Shown here: positions 43,034-52,873 of the stretch, one piece after another | How positions within the stretch are numbered: position 1 is the stretch's first letter | Layout of the letters: each line of letters begins with the position of its first letter | Assembly: GCA_031553415.1 (NCBI GenBank) | Contig: JAVBLO010000056.1 | Location: forward strand, 1 to 64,000 | DNA from: JAIRVZ01 sp031553415 | GTDB lineage: Bacteria; Bacteroidota; Bacteroidia; Bacteroidales; Azobacteroidaceae | Reading direction: 5' to 3' | Length of the DNA stretch: 64,000 nucleotides | Translations under genes and position numbers: made by a program | Notes under the pieces: model-generated | What the model was told of the DNA's origin: nothing | Database searches by the model: none | Seen by the model: only the letters and a program-made list of their open reading frames with translations

Positions 43034-45055
43034 TTACCATCCGAAATTCTGATCACCGAATGGAATGGATTTGTTTGTATCAAGTTCTTTTTGTGGTACC
43101 GGCAAAAACAAATGTTTTGTGCAAAATCTTTTCACATCCGATTTATACGGATAATAAAATTTGTATACTCTTAAAGCCGGAATTTGTTCCCCCATATCAT
43201 CAACAACCAATTTATCCCATTCGCCATGTGTAAAAGCCCTTAGTGTATTGTCGTCATTATCCGAACTGTTCCTGAGAGCATAACGAATGCCATAGTCCGG
43301 ATCCGAATACCAGAAATCATGGGTTTGGATTCTCCTGTCAATGCCTTTCCATCCTCTTTTACGGAATTCAAAAGTCTCATGTCCTTCTCCAAGCAGTTCT
43401 ATCTCCCGTTCGGAGACGATTAATGCACGTACAGAATCCTGAGATAGTCCGCTTACCCAGTTTTGAGGTTCTACTGAAGCACCTCCTTTGCGGCTGTTCC
43501 GGGCACGGTAAAGAATTGTATTATTAATCAGGCTGATGGCATCGTCAGTTTCTCCCAATTCATTGAGCGCTTCGGCATAAGTCAGTAACAAATCGGCATA
43601 ACGATATACTATAAAGTTTATATTCGAACCGGAAGAAGATGTTTGGGTGTAATCCAGATGCTTTTTGATAAAAGGGAATGCCCGTCCGCGTGTATTCGGA
43701 CCGAATCCACTTTGAGGGAAGCAGGTCTGAGATGAAGGACCTATATCATATACTCCTGAATTTACAGGATTTTCAGTGTATCTCATGTAAGAATAATAAA
43801 CATAAGAGGCATCAATTCTCGGGTCGTATTTAGCAGGATTTACCTTAACCGCCGAACTTGCGTCGTTAAAATTGTATGGATGTACCGACAATGGTTTCGC
43901 TTTATAATTAGTGCTGAGCGCTTCTTTGGCAGTTACGAACATTCTGTTTTTTGTGTAAGTGGTTTTATCCCCGTATCTTCTCCAATGTTCGGCAAAAGTC
44001 GACCAGTCTGCACATACGCGACCACTTGCTCCATTATTCATATTCGGATTGAATTCCGTACAACGGTCGGGAGAAGTCCGGGAACTGATACTCGTTCCCC
44101 AACTGGTAGCCATAAACGAATATTGCAGTTCAAAGATGCTTTCATGTGTATTCCGTGTTTTTCCCATAAACAAGTCTCCAAAAACAGGTTGCAATTGATA
44201 TACATTAGATGTATAAATTTTTCCTGCTGCATCTTTCGATTTTCCCCAGTAATATTTAGCATCAGCGGTTCCTGCTTCGGAAGGGAATACACTGCTTTTT
44301 ATTTCGCTGAAAAAACGGTTCACTGTGGCATCCGATGAATAGTCTGCATCTTTTCCCTCTTCATAAGTTGCCTGCATGTGTTCCGGAGTCATGGAAGCAA
44401 TCCAGGAATAAACTTTAGCCAGGTAAGCTGTTGCCGCCCAATAGGTTGGATATCCGATTGCCTGTTCGTCAGGAGTTTTCATCGTTTTTTCCGCATCCAG
44501 CAAGTCTTGAAGAATCAGTGCATAGATAGCCGATATTTTTTCACGCGGATAACCGTTTACATCCTGATTGGTAGTCGGTTTGGTTTTCAATGGGGCTCTT
44601 CCATATAAACGAACCAAATCGAAGTACGCGCAAGCACGGAGAAATTTGGCTTCTCCAATATTTTGTGAAATAAACCGTTCGTTGAAATCACTTTTCTCCA
44701 TTTGTTCAATAAAAATATTGACATGATCGAGTGTCCTGTAAATCTGTTGATATACGCTGGCCAGGATATCAGGAGTTGTAGTGTTGGCGGCTATGGCATC
44801 AAGAACGGAAGTAGCAGCCGAACTTGTCGAATTAAGAGATGATAAACTGATACATTGCTGTAATTCATATAGTTGTCCGCGGTAGCTATTGTTCGCAAAA
44901 TTGGCATAACAACCAATTAAAGCAGTGTGCACGGCTACTTCATCTTTATAAGCATCTTCCTGTTTCACGCTGGTAACCGGTTTCTCTTCCAGAAAATCGC
45001 TGCAGGAAGCAAACAGGCAAAGAAACATCAGCATTAACAATCCTTTATATTTCAT
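43034..45055 (-). CDS. SusD/RagB-family outer-membrane lipoprotein
   Basis: The protein (about 673 residues) has a lipoprotein signal (MLMFLCLFASCSDFLEEKP), the N-terminal SusD TPR region (EDAYKDEVAVHTALIGCYAN, IGEAKFLRACAYFDLVRLYG) and the C-terminal RagB/SusD segment (RYADLLLTYAEALNELGE, LIVSEREIELLGEGHETFEFRKR). It forms the lid over the SusC channel and binds the glycan at the surface. An ATG four codons upstream is less likely because it would lengthen the n-region without need. It follows its SusC partner by about 40 nt, the standard order. Confidence 0.95.
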   Translation of the reverse strand: MKYKGLLMLMFLCLFASCSDFLEEKPVTSVKQEDAYKDEVAVHTALIGCYANFANNSYRGQLYELQQCISLSSLNSTSSAATSVLDAIAANTTTPDILASVYQQIYRTLDHVNIFIEQMEKSDFNERFISQNIGEAKFLRACAYFDLVRLYGRAPLKTKPTTNQDVNGYPREKISAIYALILQDLLDAEKTMKTPDEQAIGYPTYWAATAYLAKVYSWIASMTPEHMQATYEEGKDADYSSDATVNRFFSEIKSSVFPSEAGTADAKYYWGKSKDAAGKIYTSNVYQLQPVFGDLFMGKTRNTHESIFELQYSFMATSWGTSISSRTSPDRCTEFNPNMNNGASGRVCADWSTFAEHWRRYGDKTTYTKNRMFVTAKEALSTNYKAKPLSVHPYNFNDASSAVKVNPAKYDPRIDASYVYYSYMRYTENPVNSGVYDIGPSSQTCFPQSGFGPNTRGRAFPFIKKHLDYTQTSSSGSNINFIVYRYADLLLTYAEALNELGETDDAISLINNTILYRARNSRKGGASVEPQNWVSGLSQDSVRALIVSEREIELLGEGHETFEFRKRGWKGIDRRIQTHDFWYSDPDYGIRYALRNSSDNDDNTLRAFTHGEWDKLVVDDMGEQIPALRVYKFYYPYKSDVKRFCTKHLFLPVPQKELDTNKSIPFGDQNFGW

Positions 45056-45094
45056 TTTTATAGTCATAATCGAATAATAATAGTTTGGATTTAA

Positions 45095-48000
45095 TTAGAA
45101 ATCAAGGGTTACACCTAAGGCATAAGACCTGCTTTTAGGATATGAAGTCCAGTCGATACCTACCCGGAAAGGGTCGTTTGCAAAAGAGCTTACTTCGGGG
45201 TCGTATCCGCGATACTTGGTGATTACAAACAGGTTGCGGCCAGTAAGGCTTACTCCCAGATTGGAAACGGGACTTCCTTTCTTAAAACCGAAGTTGTATC
45301 CGACTGTCAGGTTTGAGAACCTGAGGAAACTTCCGTCTTCCAGGAAATAACTGGTAAAACGGCGGGCATCCCCGGTGTAGTTCAGCCTTGGGTCGGTAGT
45401 GCTCAAGCGGTCTTCCCTCCAGTAATGATCGCGTATGTATCGTGTAGCATTGTACTCAACCTGATATGAATTGAGGTCTTCTTCCATCATCCTGTTCGAG
45501 TTGGCGATTTGATTTCCATAAACACCGTTGAATACAGCGTTCAGGAAGAATTTTTTATAAGTAAAATCAATGGTAAAACCATAAGTGAAATCGGGATTCG
45601 GGTCTCCGATGATGTCCCGGTCTTTATCCGCATCGATATATCCATCGCCGTCGGTATCAACATAATTGAAATCGCCGGCTTGCAGTAATGCAGAAGTGGT
45701 GCCTGTCCATACAGGTAAAGTACCTTTAACGGTCATCAGGTCTTCGTTAGTCACGGCCCCTGGGGAAACGCCCGGATGTGCGGCTAAGTAATTGTCCATG
45801 CGGGTAGTCCTGTCGCGGTCGACTTCTGCCTGGGTGAGAATTCCGTCAACTTTCAATCCATAGAATAGAGCCACCGGTTTACCTTCGATAAAGATATTAG
45901 CCGGATGATTGAAATAAGAACTTCCTATTGTGCTTCCGAGAAAATAAGCCCAATTGTAAGCACCTATCTGGGTAGGCTCCAAACCTATATCCACAATTTT
46001 ATTCCTGTTAATAGAAATATTTCCCGAAATATTGATTGAATAATTTTTTGTTTTAACAGGAGCCCCATCCAACACAATCTCAATCCCACGGTTCCTTATA
46101 GAGCCCCTGTTAATTACCATTGTAGGATATGCCGCAGATAAAGGCATTTCCATATTCTGCAATAAATCATAAGAAGTTTTATCGTATACATCTACAGTCA
46201 GGTTCAGGCGGTTACGGAAAAAGCCTACATCGAATCCGGCATTATATTGTTGTGTAGTTTCCCATTTCAGGTCGGGATTACTTAAAGCAGCGACATTAAA
46301 TCCCCTTTGATAGCCGGTTCCCAACGCATTGGCATACGTATTTCCGTTGTATAGCTTCATTGTCTGGAAAGCATCTATCGCCTGGTTTCCAACCATACCC
46401 CAACCCAAACGTATTTTCGCATTTGATAACCAACGATACTGGCGCATGAAACTTTCTTGATCCAAACGATATGCCAGGGCAAATGAAGGAAAATAACTGA
46501 ACTTGTTGCTATCGGCAAATTTGCTTGTACCATCCGCACGGAAAGTGGAAGTTAATGTATATTTTTCTTCAAAATTATAAATCACACGACCCAAGAATGA
46601 TAACGAATTTACCGGTATTTCATAATAACCCGGAGGAGTGATGGCTCCACTGTACATCATGCCTTCTTCCCTGTATCCCAATACAGTGAAAGCGCGACCT
46701 ACATTGAGTTTATTGATTGTATTTGATTTGTTGGCAGTAACACCTAACGTCCCGTCAAGACGGTGTTTCCCGGTTTTGTAATTGGCGAAGAATATATTAT
46801 CCAAGCTTAAACGCATATCCTGTTTGTCTGAAATTTGTGTCAAACCACCATTATTACGTCCTGTAGAAGTGGTTATACCATAATACTGTATACGGGAACG
46901 GTCACGATAATCTACACCGGCAGTTGATTTGAAAGATAACCATTTGGTTAACTTCAAGTTAAGAAATACAGATGCCAACACGCGGTGTTCCTCGGTTTTA
47001 TCTTCGTAATCGTTCAGGAAAGCTGAAGGCCCGTATATACTATAATCTACATCATATTCTTCGGGATAATCCTCATCAGTCGGAACAATAAGTGCATACG
47101 GACGATAAGTGAGCATTTGGCGAATCAACCCTGATGAAACGAAAGCATTGGCATTCGAACCGGAAGTCATGTTTAACTTGGAAAAACTGTATGAACTACG
47201 GGTTCCCACTTTTACGCGCGAGCTGACTTCCTGGTCTAAGTTCAAGCGGAAATCTGTTGATGAACGTCCGGTAGAACGGATAATACCCTGATCATTCGAG
47301 TAACCTCCGGAAACATAATAATTGGTTCTATCGGTTTTCCCGGAAATATTCAAACGATGACTTTGGCTCCAGGATTCACGAGTTGCCCAATCCTGCCAGT
47401 CCATACCAATCTTGCCATCTGTTGTTAGCCCCATAAGTTTGGTACTTCCCTGAGCTACTCCCAATTCGTTTTTAAAAGGAATGTATTCTTCCAACGACAA
47501 CAAATCACGTTTGTTGGTCATGTGGGAAGTATAGACACTTCCGCTGTATTGTACTTTTGGTTTTTCCGTTTTCCCGCTTTTAGTTGTAATCAAAACCACA
47601 CCATTAGCTCCTAAAGAACCGTAAATAGCAGTTGCTGAGGCGTCTTTCAGGATCTCAAAATTCTCTATATCCTGCGGATTGATTCCGGTAAGCCCGTTTT
47701 GTGCGGGAGCTGTGTTTCCATCTTCTCCCGACAATAAATTCTGGTCTACCGTAGAATTCATGATAATTCCGTCTACAACATACAGAGGTTCGCTATTTCC
47801 TGTCAATGAGTTGGTCCCACGGATTTTCATACTTACAGCGGCTCCCGGAGCGGCATCGCTGGCGGTAACCTGTACTCCGGCGGCACGTCCTTGCAATAAT
47901 GCCTGAAGACTTTGTGCAGTTTGTGCTTCTGTTTGTGTTACTCCAACAGAAGAGATTGCTCCTGTAAGGTCACTTTTCCTCATTTGGCCATATCCTACAA

Positions 48001-48325
48001 CGACCAATTCATCAAGTGCTTTTACATCGTCCTCTAAAGTCACATTTAGTATTTTTGTATCTTTCTTTATATTGATTGTCTTTGTGGTATATCCTAAATA
48101 GGAGAATATCAGTTGATTAGCATTGACGGGAACATTGAGTTCATATTTACCATCCATATTGGTTACTGTTCCGACAGTGGTTCCCTTTGCCATCACGCTG
48201 ACTCCTATCAGTGGTTCTCCGTTCGGGTCGGATACCGTACCGCTGAGTTTTTGTTGCTGTGCCATTACCTGCCAGGAGATTAAAAGCAGTAACAGGGAGA
48301 GAAAATATTTATTTTTAAGCTTCAT
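45095..48325 (-). CDS. SusC/RagA-family TonB-linked outer-membrane transporter
   Basis: The 1076-residue protein has the full SusC architecture. It shows a signal peptide (cut near QVMAQQ), a carboxypeptidase-regulatory-like N-terminal domain (about 25-100, LSGTVSDPNGEPLIGVSV), a TonB-box region (LDELVVVGYG), a plug with IYGSLGANGVVLITTKSG, and a 22-strand barrel ending RSYALGVTLDF with the terminal aromatic residue. It imports oligosaccharides with energy from TonB-ExbBD. With the SusD gene just downstream it forms the pair that marks this as a PUL. Confidence 0.96.
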   Translation of the reverse strand: MKLKNKYFLSLLLLLISWQVMAQQQKLSGTVSDPNGEPLIGVSVMAKGTTVGTVTNMDGKYELNVPVNANQLIFSYLGYTTKTINIKKDTKILNVTLEDDVKALDELVVVGYGQMRKSDLTGAISSVGVTQTEAQTAQSLQALLQGRAAGVQVTASDAAPGAAVSMKIRGTNSLTGNSEPLYVVDGIIMNSTVDQNLLSGEDGNTAPAQNGLTGINPQDIENFEILKDASATAIYGSLGANGVVLITTKSGKTEKPKVQYSGSVYTSHMTNKRDLLSLEEYIPFKNELGVAQGSTKLMGLTTDGKIGMDWQDWATRESWSQSHRLNISGKTDRTNYYVSGGYSNDQGIIRSTGRSSTDFRLNLDQEVSSRVKVGTRSSYSFSKLNMTSGSNANAFVSSGLIRQMLTYRPYALIVPTDEDYPEEYDVDYSIYGPSAFLNDYEDKTEEHRVLASVFLNLKLTKWLSFKSTAGVDYRDRSRIQYYGITTSTGRNNGGLTQISDKQDMRLSLDNIFFANYKTGKHRLDGTLGVTANKSNTINKLNVGRAFTVLGYREEGMMYSGAITPPGYYEIPVNSLSFLGRVIYNFEEKYTLTSTFRADGTSKFADSNKFSYFPSFALAYRLDQESFMRQYRWLSNAKIRLGWGMVGNQAIDAFQTMKLYNGNTYANALGTGYQRGFNVAALSNPDLKWETTQQYNAGFDVGFFRNRLNLTVDVYDKTSYDLLQNMEMPLSAAYPTMVINRGSIRNRGIEIVLDGAPVKTKNYSINISGNISINRNKIVDIGLEPTQIGAYNWAYFLGSTIGSSYFNHPANIFIEGKPVALFYGLKVDGILTQAEVDRDRTTRMDNYLAAHPGVSPGAVTNEDLMTVKGTLPVWTGTTSALLQAGDFNYVDTDGDGYIDADKDRDIIGDPNPDFTYGFTIDFTYKKFFLNAVFNGVYGNQIANSNRMMEEDLNSYQVEYNATRYIRDHYWREDRLSTTDPRLNYTGDARRFTSYFLEDGSFLRFSNLTVGYNFGFKKGSPVSNLGVSLTGRNLFVITKYRGYDPEVSSFANDPFRVGIDWTSYPKSRSYALGVTLDF

Positions 48326-48353
48326 ATTTGTATTTAGTTATTCCGGTTATTCA

Positions 48354-51122
48354 TTAAAATTTGGCAACAAAACCCAACGAAAAGGTACGTGTCTGCGGAT
48401 ATGCTCCAAGGTCGATTCCCTGGCGAGACCAGTCGCCGGCAAAAGAGTTGACAACAGGATCGAATCCGTTGTATTTTGTCAGCATCAATAAATTGGAAGC
48501 CATAAAGTTGACGGTTAATCCGTTGAAGTAAGTTTTCATTTTTTCATTCAGGAGGATGTCATAACCTACCGAAAGATTAGATAACCTGACATAGCTTCCG
48601 TCTTCTACCATCCGGTTGGAAACCTGTTCCAGCAATTGTGCTCCTACCATTGGAAGGGAACCTGTTGCATTGCCTGAAGCAGAAATCCGGTATGCATCTT
48701 TGTAAGCGTCATTTGTTACATTATAGGTTTTCCCTACATTTTCCAACTGTACTTTATTCAGGTTTAATACGTCGTTTCCAACCGAACCATCGATATGAAT
48801 ACCGAACGACCATTGTTTGTATTTCAAGTTACTGTTGATTCCGAAAATAAAGTCAGGATTCGGATTACCGATAATTACCTTATCGTTTGAATCGACCGAA
48901 CCATCGCCGTTCATGTCGATATATTTCGGGTCGCCTACACGAAGATGCACTCCGTCGAAAGGAGGTGTTAGTAAAACATGTTCTTCGGTAATAACACCTT
49001 GTGTCATATAGCCATAGAAAACACCGGGAGCATGCCCTTCAATATAGGCGGTTACTCCTAAGTCAGACAAGCCGTCGACACTTCTTCCGGTGAAACCTTT
49101 TGCTCCGGTCCAACCCAGATTCGAAGCGTTGGCTTGCATGCCGCAGTTGGTTACTTTGCTACGTTCCATTCCTATGTTGGCATCGATAGTCCAGGTTAGG
49201 TTATCATTTTTAATAGGAATAGCGAAGATGGATGCTTCCAATCCCCATTTATCCATTTCAAGCGTTTTTCTCCAATATATATCATCATCTGTGTCCTTGA
49301 AATTATATACATCGAAACGGTCATTTGTGTTCCCGGTAAAGAATAATCCGGAGAAACGGATGCGTTTGTTTAGGAACTGGGCATCAAAACCTGCGTTGAA
49401 CTGTTCTAACCTGGCTTCAATCCTGCCGGTAAAACTTAAAGCGTTTTCGTAAGGAATAAATAAGGAAGGGTCTCCCAAAGAAATGTTATTCATCAAAGCA
49501 TAGGGAACCAGTTCGTTTTTACCGCTTACTCCCCAGCCACCGTGTATTGACAATTTGTTGATTGCAGCATCTTTCTTTTCGAAAACATTCCAGCGGATGT
49601 TTGCAAAAGGATATGCCTGAGCCGATTTGTCGAAATCGACTAAATAATCTGCACGTGAACCAAGTGCTACTTCTATCAGGTTATCGAAGTTATAATTCAC
49701 CCTTCCATATCCGGCATAAGTGGTAGAACTGTTTTTAGTATAAATAGGATTTGCTGCATATGAAGCAAAGTTGATGGCTTTCGCCTGTAGAACCTGGATA
49801 GAAAAATCTGAAAGATAATTTCCGAGTTTTATCCCTTCGTCGGCAAACAGTTCACCACCGACAGCAGCTTTTACGCGATGTTTTACATTGAATATCCTGT
49901 CGTAGGAGACATTGGCAGAAAGGTTGTACAAAGTTGTTTGCAACCAGGCATGTCCGGCCCTTCCGTTTTCCAATCTTCCCCTGTCGATTTCCCTGCCCAT
50001 CCAGCGGTAACGTGTTTTATCTACATAATCCACCCCCCCGGTAATATTTGCTTTCAAAAAAGGATTAAATGTGAAATTGAAATAAGCTTGTGGAATTACC
50101 CTCCATGAATTGGATTCATCGCTGTAACCATCTTTCCATGAGACAGGATTTTCTCCGTTTTCGTCGAAAGGAACAGCTCCTAAATCAGCGACCAAACTAC
50201 TTCCACCTAACAGGTAAGTCGATTGGGTCATGTTTGTTTTGTTGTATGAAACCAAAAAACGAACGCCTACATTAACCATTGATGAAATATTCTGGTCAAG
50301 ATTGGTCCTCAAACCCAAATCCAGTTCATCAGTTCCTGGAACAAGTCCGTTTTTCAGGTTAGACATCAGCGAAACATAATAATTGGTCTTGCGGATGGTG
50401 CCTGCAAGGCTCAGGTTATTATTGTTGGAAAAAGCCGGCCGGAACACCTCTTTCTGCCAGTCTTTTTCCTGTCCGGATGTTACAAAATTATTTCCGGTAA
50501 GTTCTTTATAGTAATTTTTATAATCATTTCCGGAAAGTAAATCCTGTTTACGAGCCAGTGTGGAAATGCCCATATTGGTTGTCCAGGTAATATCCCGGTT
50601 ATTTTTACTTCCTGATTTGGTTTTGATAATGATTACTCCGTTGGCGCCACGGCTGCCATAAATAGCTGTAGCCGAAGCATCTTTCAACACCTCAATGCTT
50701 TCAACATCTTCCGTATTGATACTCCAAAGCATGTTTTGTACAGCCTGGTAATCAACATTATCTACCTGAGCCCAGGCATTTTCAACATCTAATTGGGAAG
50801 AGTTAATCATTACTCCATCTAATATAAATAAAGGTTGGAAATCTCCCCGGATGGAAGATGCTCCCCTGACAGTGATGTCGAATGCCTCACCGGGAGCGCC
50901 GTCGGCAGTCGTTACTTTCACATTGGATATCCGGCCTTGCAGCAATTCGCCCAAGGTAACATCCCTTTGAGCCATGGCAGGGTCGATGACAACAGATTCT
51001 CCCTGTGAAGTAAATTTCAACGAAGATTGTGGAAATACAGTGCCGGCGTTTAAGGCCAGGATAACTGATATTCCCAAAAACCATTTAATGGTGTAGTCTT
51101 TTTGCAGAGACAGTTTTTTCAT
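48354..51122 (-). CDS. SusC-like TonB-dependent receptor without SusD partner
   Basis: The 922-residue protein has a plug (LGELLQGRISNVKVTTADGA, IYGSRGANGVIIIKTKSG) and a complete barrel ending TFSLGFVAKF. It differs from the SusC downstream in lacking the carboxypeptidase-regulatory-like N-terminal domain and a clear TonB box: the signal region (ILALNAGTVFPQ) is followed almost directly by the plug. It begins the long PUL run and is 28 nt ahead of the SusC gene, with no SusD between them. It is full length at the C terminus, so it is not simply truncated. It may be an auxiliary transporter, or an alternative partner of the single SusD. Confidence 0.85.
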   Translation of the reverse strand: MKKLSLQKDYTIKWFLGISVILALNAGTVFPQSSLKFTSQGESVVIDPAMAQRDVTLGELLQGRISNVKVTTADGAPGEAFDITVRGASSIRGDFQPLFILDGVMINSSQLDVENAWAQVDNVDYQAVQNMLWSINTEDVESIEVLKDASATAIYGSRGANGVIIIKTKSGSKNNRDITWTTNMGISTLARKQDLLSGNDYKNYYKELTGNNFVTSGQEKDWQKEVFRPAFSNNNNLSLAGTIRKTNYYVSLMSNLKNGLVPGTDELDLGLRTNLDQNISSMVNVGVRFLVSYNKTNMTQSTYLLGGSSLVADLGAVPFDENGENPVSWKDGYSDESNSWRVIPQAYFNFTFNPFLKANITGGVDYVDKTRYRWMGREIDRGRLENGRAGHAWLQTTLYNLSANVSYDRIFNVKHRVKAAVGGELFADEGIKLGNYLSDFSIQVLQAKAINFASYAANPIYTKNSSTTYAGYGRVNYNFDNLIEVALGSRADYLVDFDKSAQAYPFANIRWNVFEKKDAAINKLSIHGGWGVSGKNELVPYALMNNISLGDPSLFIPYENALSFTGRIEARLEQFNAGFDAQFLNKRIRFSGLFFTGNTNDRFDVYNFKDTDDDIYWRKTLEMDKWGLEASIFAIPIKNDNLTWTIDANIGMERSKVTNCGMQANASNLGWTGAKGFTGRSVDGLSDLGVTAYIEGHAPGVFYGYMTQGVITEEHVLLTPPFDGVHLRVGDPKYIDMNGDGSVDSNDKVIIGNPNPDFIFGINSNLKYKQWSFGIHIDGSVGNDVLNLNKVQLENVGKTYNVTNDAYKDAYRISASGNATGSLPMVGAQLLEQVSNRMVEDGSYVRLSNLSVGYDILLNEKMKTYFNGLTVNFMASNLLMLTKYNGFDPVVNSFAGDWSRQGIDLGAYPQTRTFSLGFVAKF

Positions 51123-51322
51123 TTTAAATTATTAAAGTAAATTTTCACGGTGAGTGATTTATTTTGTTTTTCGTATTGCGAAATTATACAGTAACCTGTT
51201 TTTGAGGGTTCAATTTCGGACACAATAGTTCCAATTTTGCCCGCTTAACGATTTCTTCATCATTTAGAGCCTGTTTGAATTTTCATTATCAATCATATTT
51301 ATAAGTAAATATTTTATTATTT

Positions 51323-51400
51323 AGACAGGATTCACAAGATTAACAGGATAAATTTTGCTTTTAGCAAAATAAAAACATGTAAATCCTGTTAATCCTGTCT
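51323..51400. repeat. Nonamer palindromic repeat (AATCCTGTT/AGGATTAAC units)
   Basis: Left-arm elements AGACAGGATT (51323-51332) and GATTAACAGGAT (51339-51350) face ATCCTGTTAATCCTGTCT (51383-51400). A small inner hairpin (ATTTTGC/GCAAAAT) lies at the centre. The period is 9 nt, unlike the 7-nt repeats. The right arm reaches into the MBL gene and supplies its last codons and stop. Confidence 0.8.
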
Positions 51401-52684
51401 GAAAAATTGATACATCTTTGTCTTTGATATAAAAGGGCCGAGCTTCAGCTTTATCTTGTGCTGTTCATCGCTATCGTTTAGAATATAAACCCTATATGAT
51501 TTTCCTCCCGGAGCTACTTTGATAACAATATGTCCGGATACGGGAGGTATATGTTTCATGAATTGATAACCGGTATAATTTTTCCTCATTTCATCGGGAA
51601 AATGGGTTGGAATAATCAAGGCTTCCGTATCACGCATAACTTCCACCCTTTTTTCTAAACAGGGAACCACTTTTTCACCTAAGTGAGCGGAGTCATGAAC
51701 CGGCATTGTATAAATGTGTGCATTAACCTGTTCTATAAAACCGGGAATCATTGCATCATGATAACCATGATGGTTGGATTTACAGACATCTACTTCGCCG
51801 GCAGCCTCACCCAACCGGGTTTCTATGTTGATTTCATTTCCGTCTTTATCCAAAAGGTTTCCACAGAAGTCGCCTCCGGCAAAATAGGAAAAGTTTCCAT
51901 ATGTGAACAGCAATGCGCAACTCATCAGGTTTTCACTGACTTTCTTTTCCAGATTTTTGGGATTAACGTGCACATAATCGTCTAATTCATTTTTCCTCCA
52001 TTGCCACACGACTCCGTTGCATGCAATATTACGCACAAGAAATTTTCCTGCATATTTAGAATTGTGCAGCAAGTTGAATTGATTGGTTTTCCCAACTTCA
52101 AATCCTTCGATAACTGTTTTGTTTGAATTAAGCTCCCAATCAAGAAACTTGCGGTAGTTGGCAAACGAAGGATTCAGCGTATCATATTGCTGCGGACGGG
52201 CATAGTCCGGCCAGCCCCTGTCGATTATTTTCCCGAATTGAAGCGATTGGGCAACTTCTGCTATTCCCAGCAGAAGAAAATCTCCCTGTTGACTTTTCGA
52301 CCTGTTTTTTCCAGAAACGGCATCTCCGATATGATCTGGGTCAAAATGGGTTGCCAGAAAGTAATCTACTTTTTGTTCGGAAGGATTCACAGATAATATA
52401 TAACGGGCAATTTTCTCTCCCGGATTTATATCTTCTGATATGGGAGGAAAATATCGTGGAGTACGCATATCTCCGGCATCAATTAACAAGGAAGTTCCGT
52501 CAGGAAAAATAAGAAAAGAAGATTCTCCGCAATTGGTGCTGATCTGGTGAATTTCCATTTCACCCTTTTTCCATGCGGGGAGTTTTTCTGCATTTTTTCC
52601 ATTTCCGGGTTTTGCATAAGAAAAAACCGGTAAGAAAAGCATAAAACCCATCAGGGTTTTCAATAACCAAGTTCGACTATTCAT
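51389..52684 (-). CDS. Secreted MBL-fold hydrolase (ComEC-like metal motif)
   Basis: The 431-residue protein has a signal peptide (MLFLPVFSYAKPG) and a metallo-beta-lactamase-fold core. The metal motif is THFDPDHIGD, the H-x-D-x-D-H form found in ComEC-type hydrolases rather than HxHxDH. Further ligands are probable in AGGDFCGN, KSNHHGYHDA and PTHFPDEM. It is predicted periplasmic; the substrate could be a phosphodiester or a sulfate ester, and cannot be decided. The last residues RQD and the stop codon come from a palindromic repeat, so the original C terminus may have been longer. It lies between the HTCS gene and the first TonB receptor. Confidence 0.82.
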   Translation of the reverse strand: MNSRTWLLKTLMGFMLFLPVFSYAKPGNGKNAEKLPAWKKGEMEIHQISTNCGESSFLIFPDGTSLLIDAGDMRTPRYFPPISEDINPGEKIARYILSVNPSEQKVDYFLATHFDPDHIGDAVSGKNRSKSQQGDFLLLGIAEVAQSLQFGKIIDRGWPDYARPQQYDTLNPSFANYRKFLDWELNSNKTVIEGFEVGKTNQFNLLHNSKYAGKFLVRNIACNGVVWQWRKNELDDYVHVNPKNLEKKVSENLMSCALLFTYGNFSYFAGGDFCGNLLDKDGNEINIETRLGEAAGEVDVCKSNHHGYHDAMIPGFIEQVNAHIYTMPVHDSAHLGEKVVPCLEKRVEVMRDTEALIIPTHFPDEMRKNYTGYQFMKHIPPVSGHIVIKVAPGGKSYRVYILNDSDEQHKIKLKLGPFISKTKMYQFFRQD

Positions 52685-52732
52685 TTTTTTAGATTTGATT
52701 TTAATTATCGCTACAAGTCATCTTCTCCAATG

Positions 52733-52785
52733 CAAATCTACAAGAGTAGTCGCCGGCAAGAGTTCAAATTTAACCAATATTGGTT
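52733..52785 (-). promoter_or_regulatory. Putative MBL promoter and upstream palindrome
   Basis: Minus-strand TAGATTTG (52740-52733) matches the -7 consensus; TTG candidates lie 16 or 24 nt upstream, not at the ideal spacing. A perfect 14-bp palindrome AACCAATATTGGTT (52772-52785) is centred about 40 bp upstream of the -7, where an activator could bind. The factor is unknown. Confidence 0.45.
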
Positions 52786-52873
52786 TAATATTGAAATTAT
52801 ATAACAAATTTCGTGCTAAAGTGGTTCGGCCCATTAGGAGACGTTAGCTCCACTTCAAGGAGTCGATGTATTC

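Noticed and set aside
48354..51122. Pseudogene call for the first SusC-like receptor
   Set aside because: The frame is open from signal peptide to the terminal aromatic barrel residue; the missing N-terminal domain is a variant, not clear decay.
51179..51186. Promoter of the first SusC-like gene (TAATTTCG)
   Set aside because: It departs from TAnnTTTG at TTTC and has no TTTG at 19-21 nt; too weak to list as a feature.
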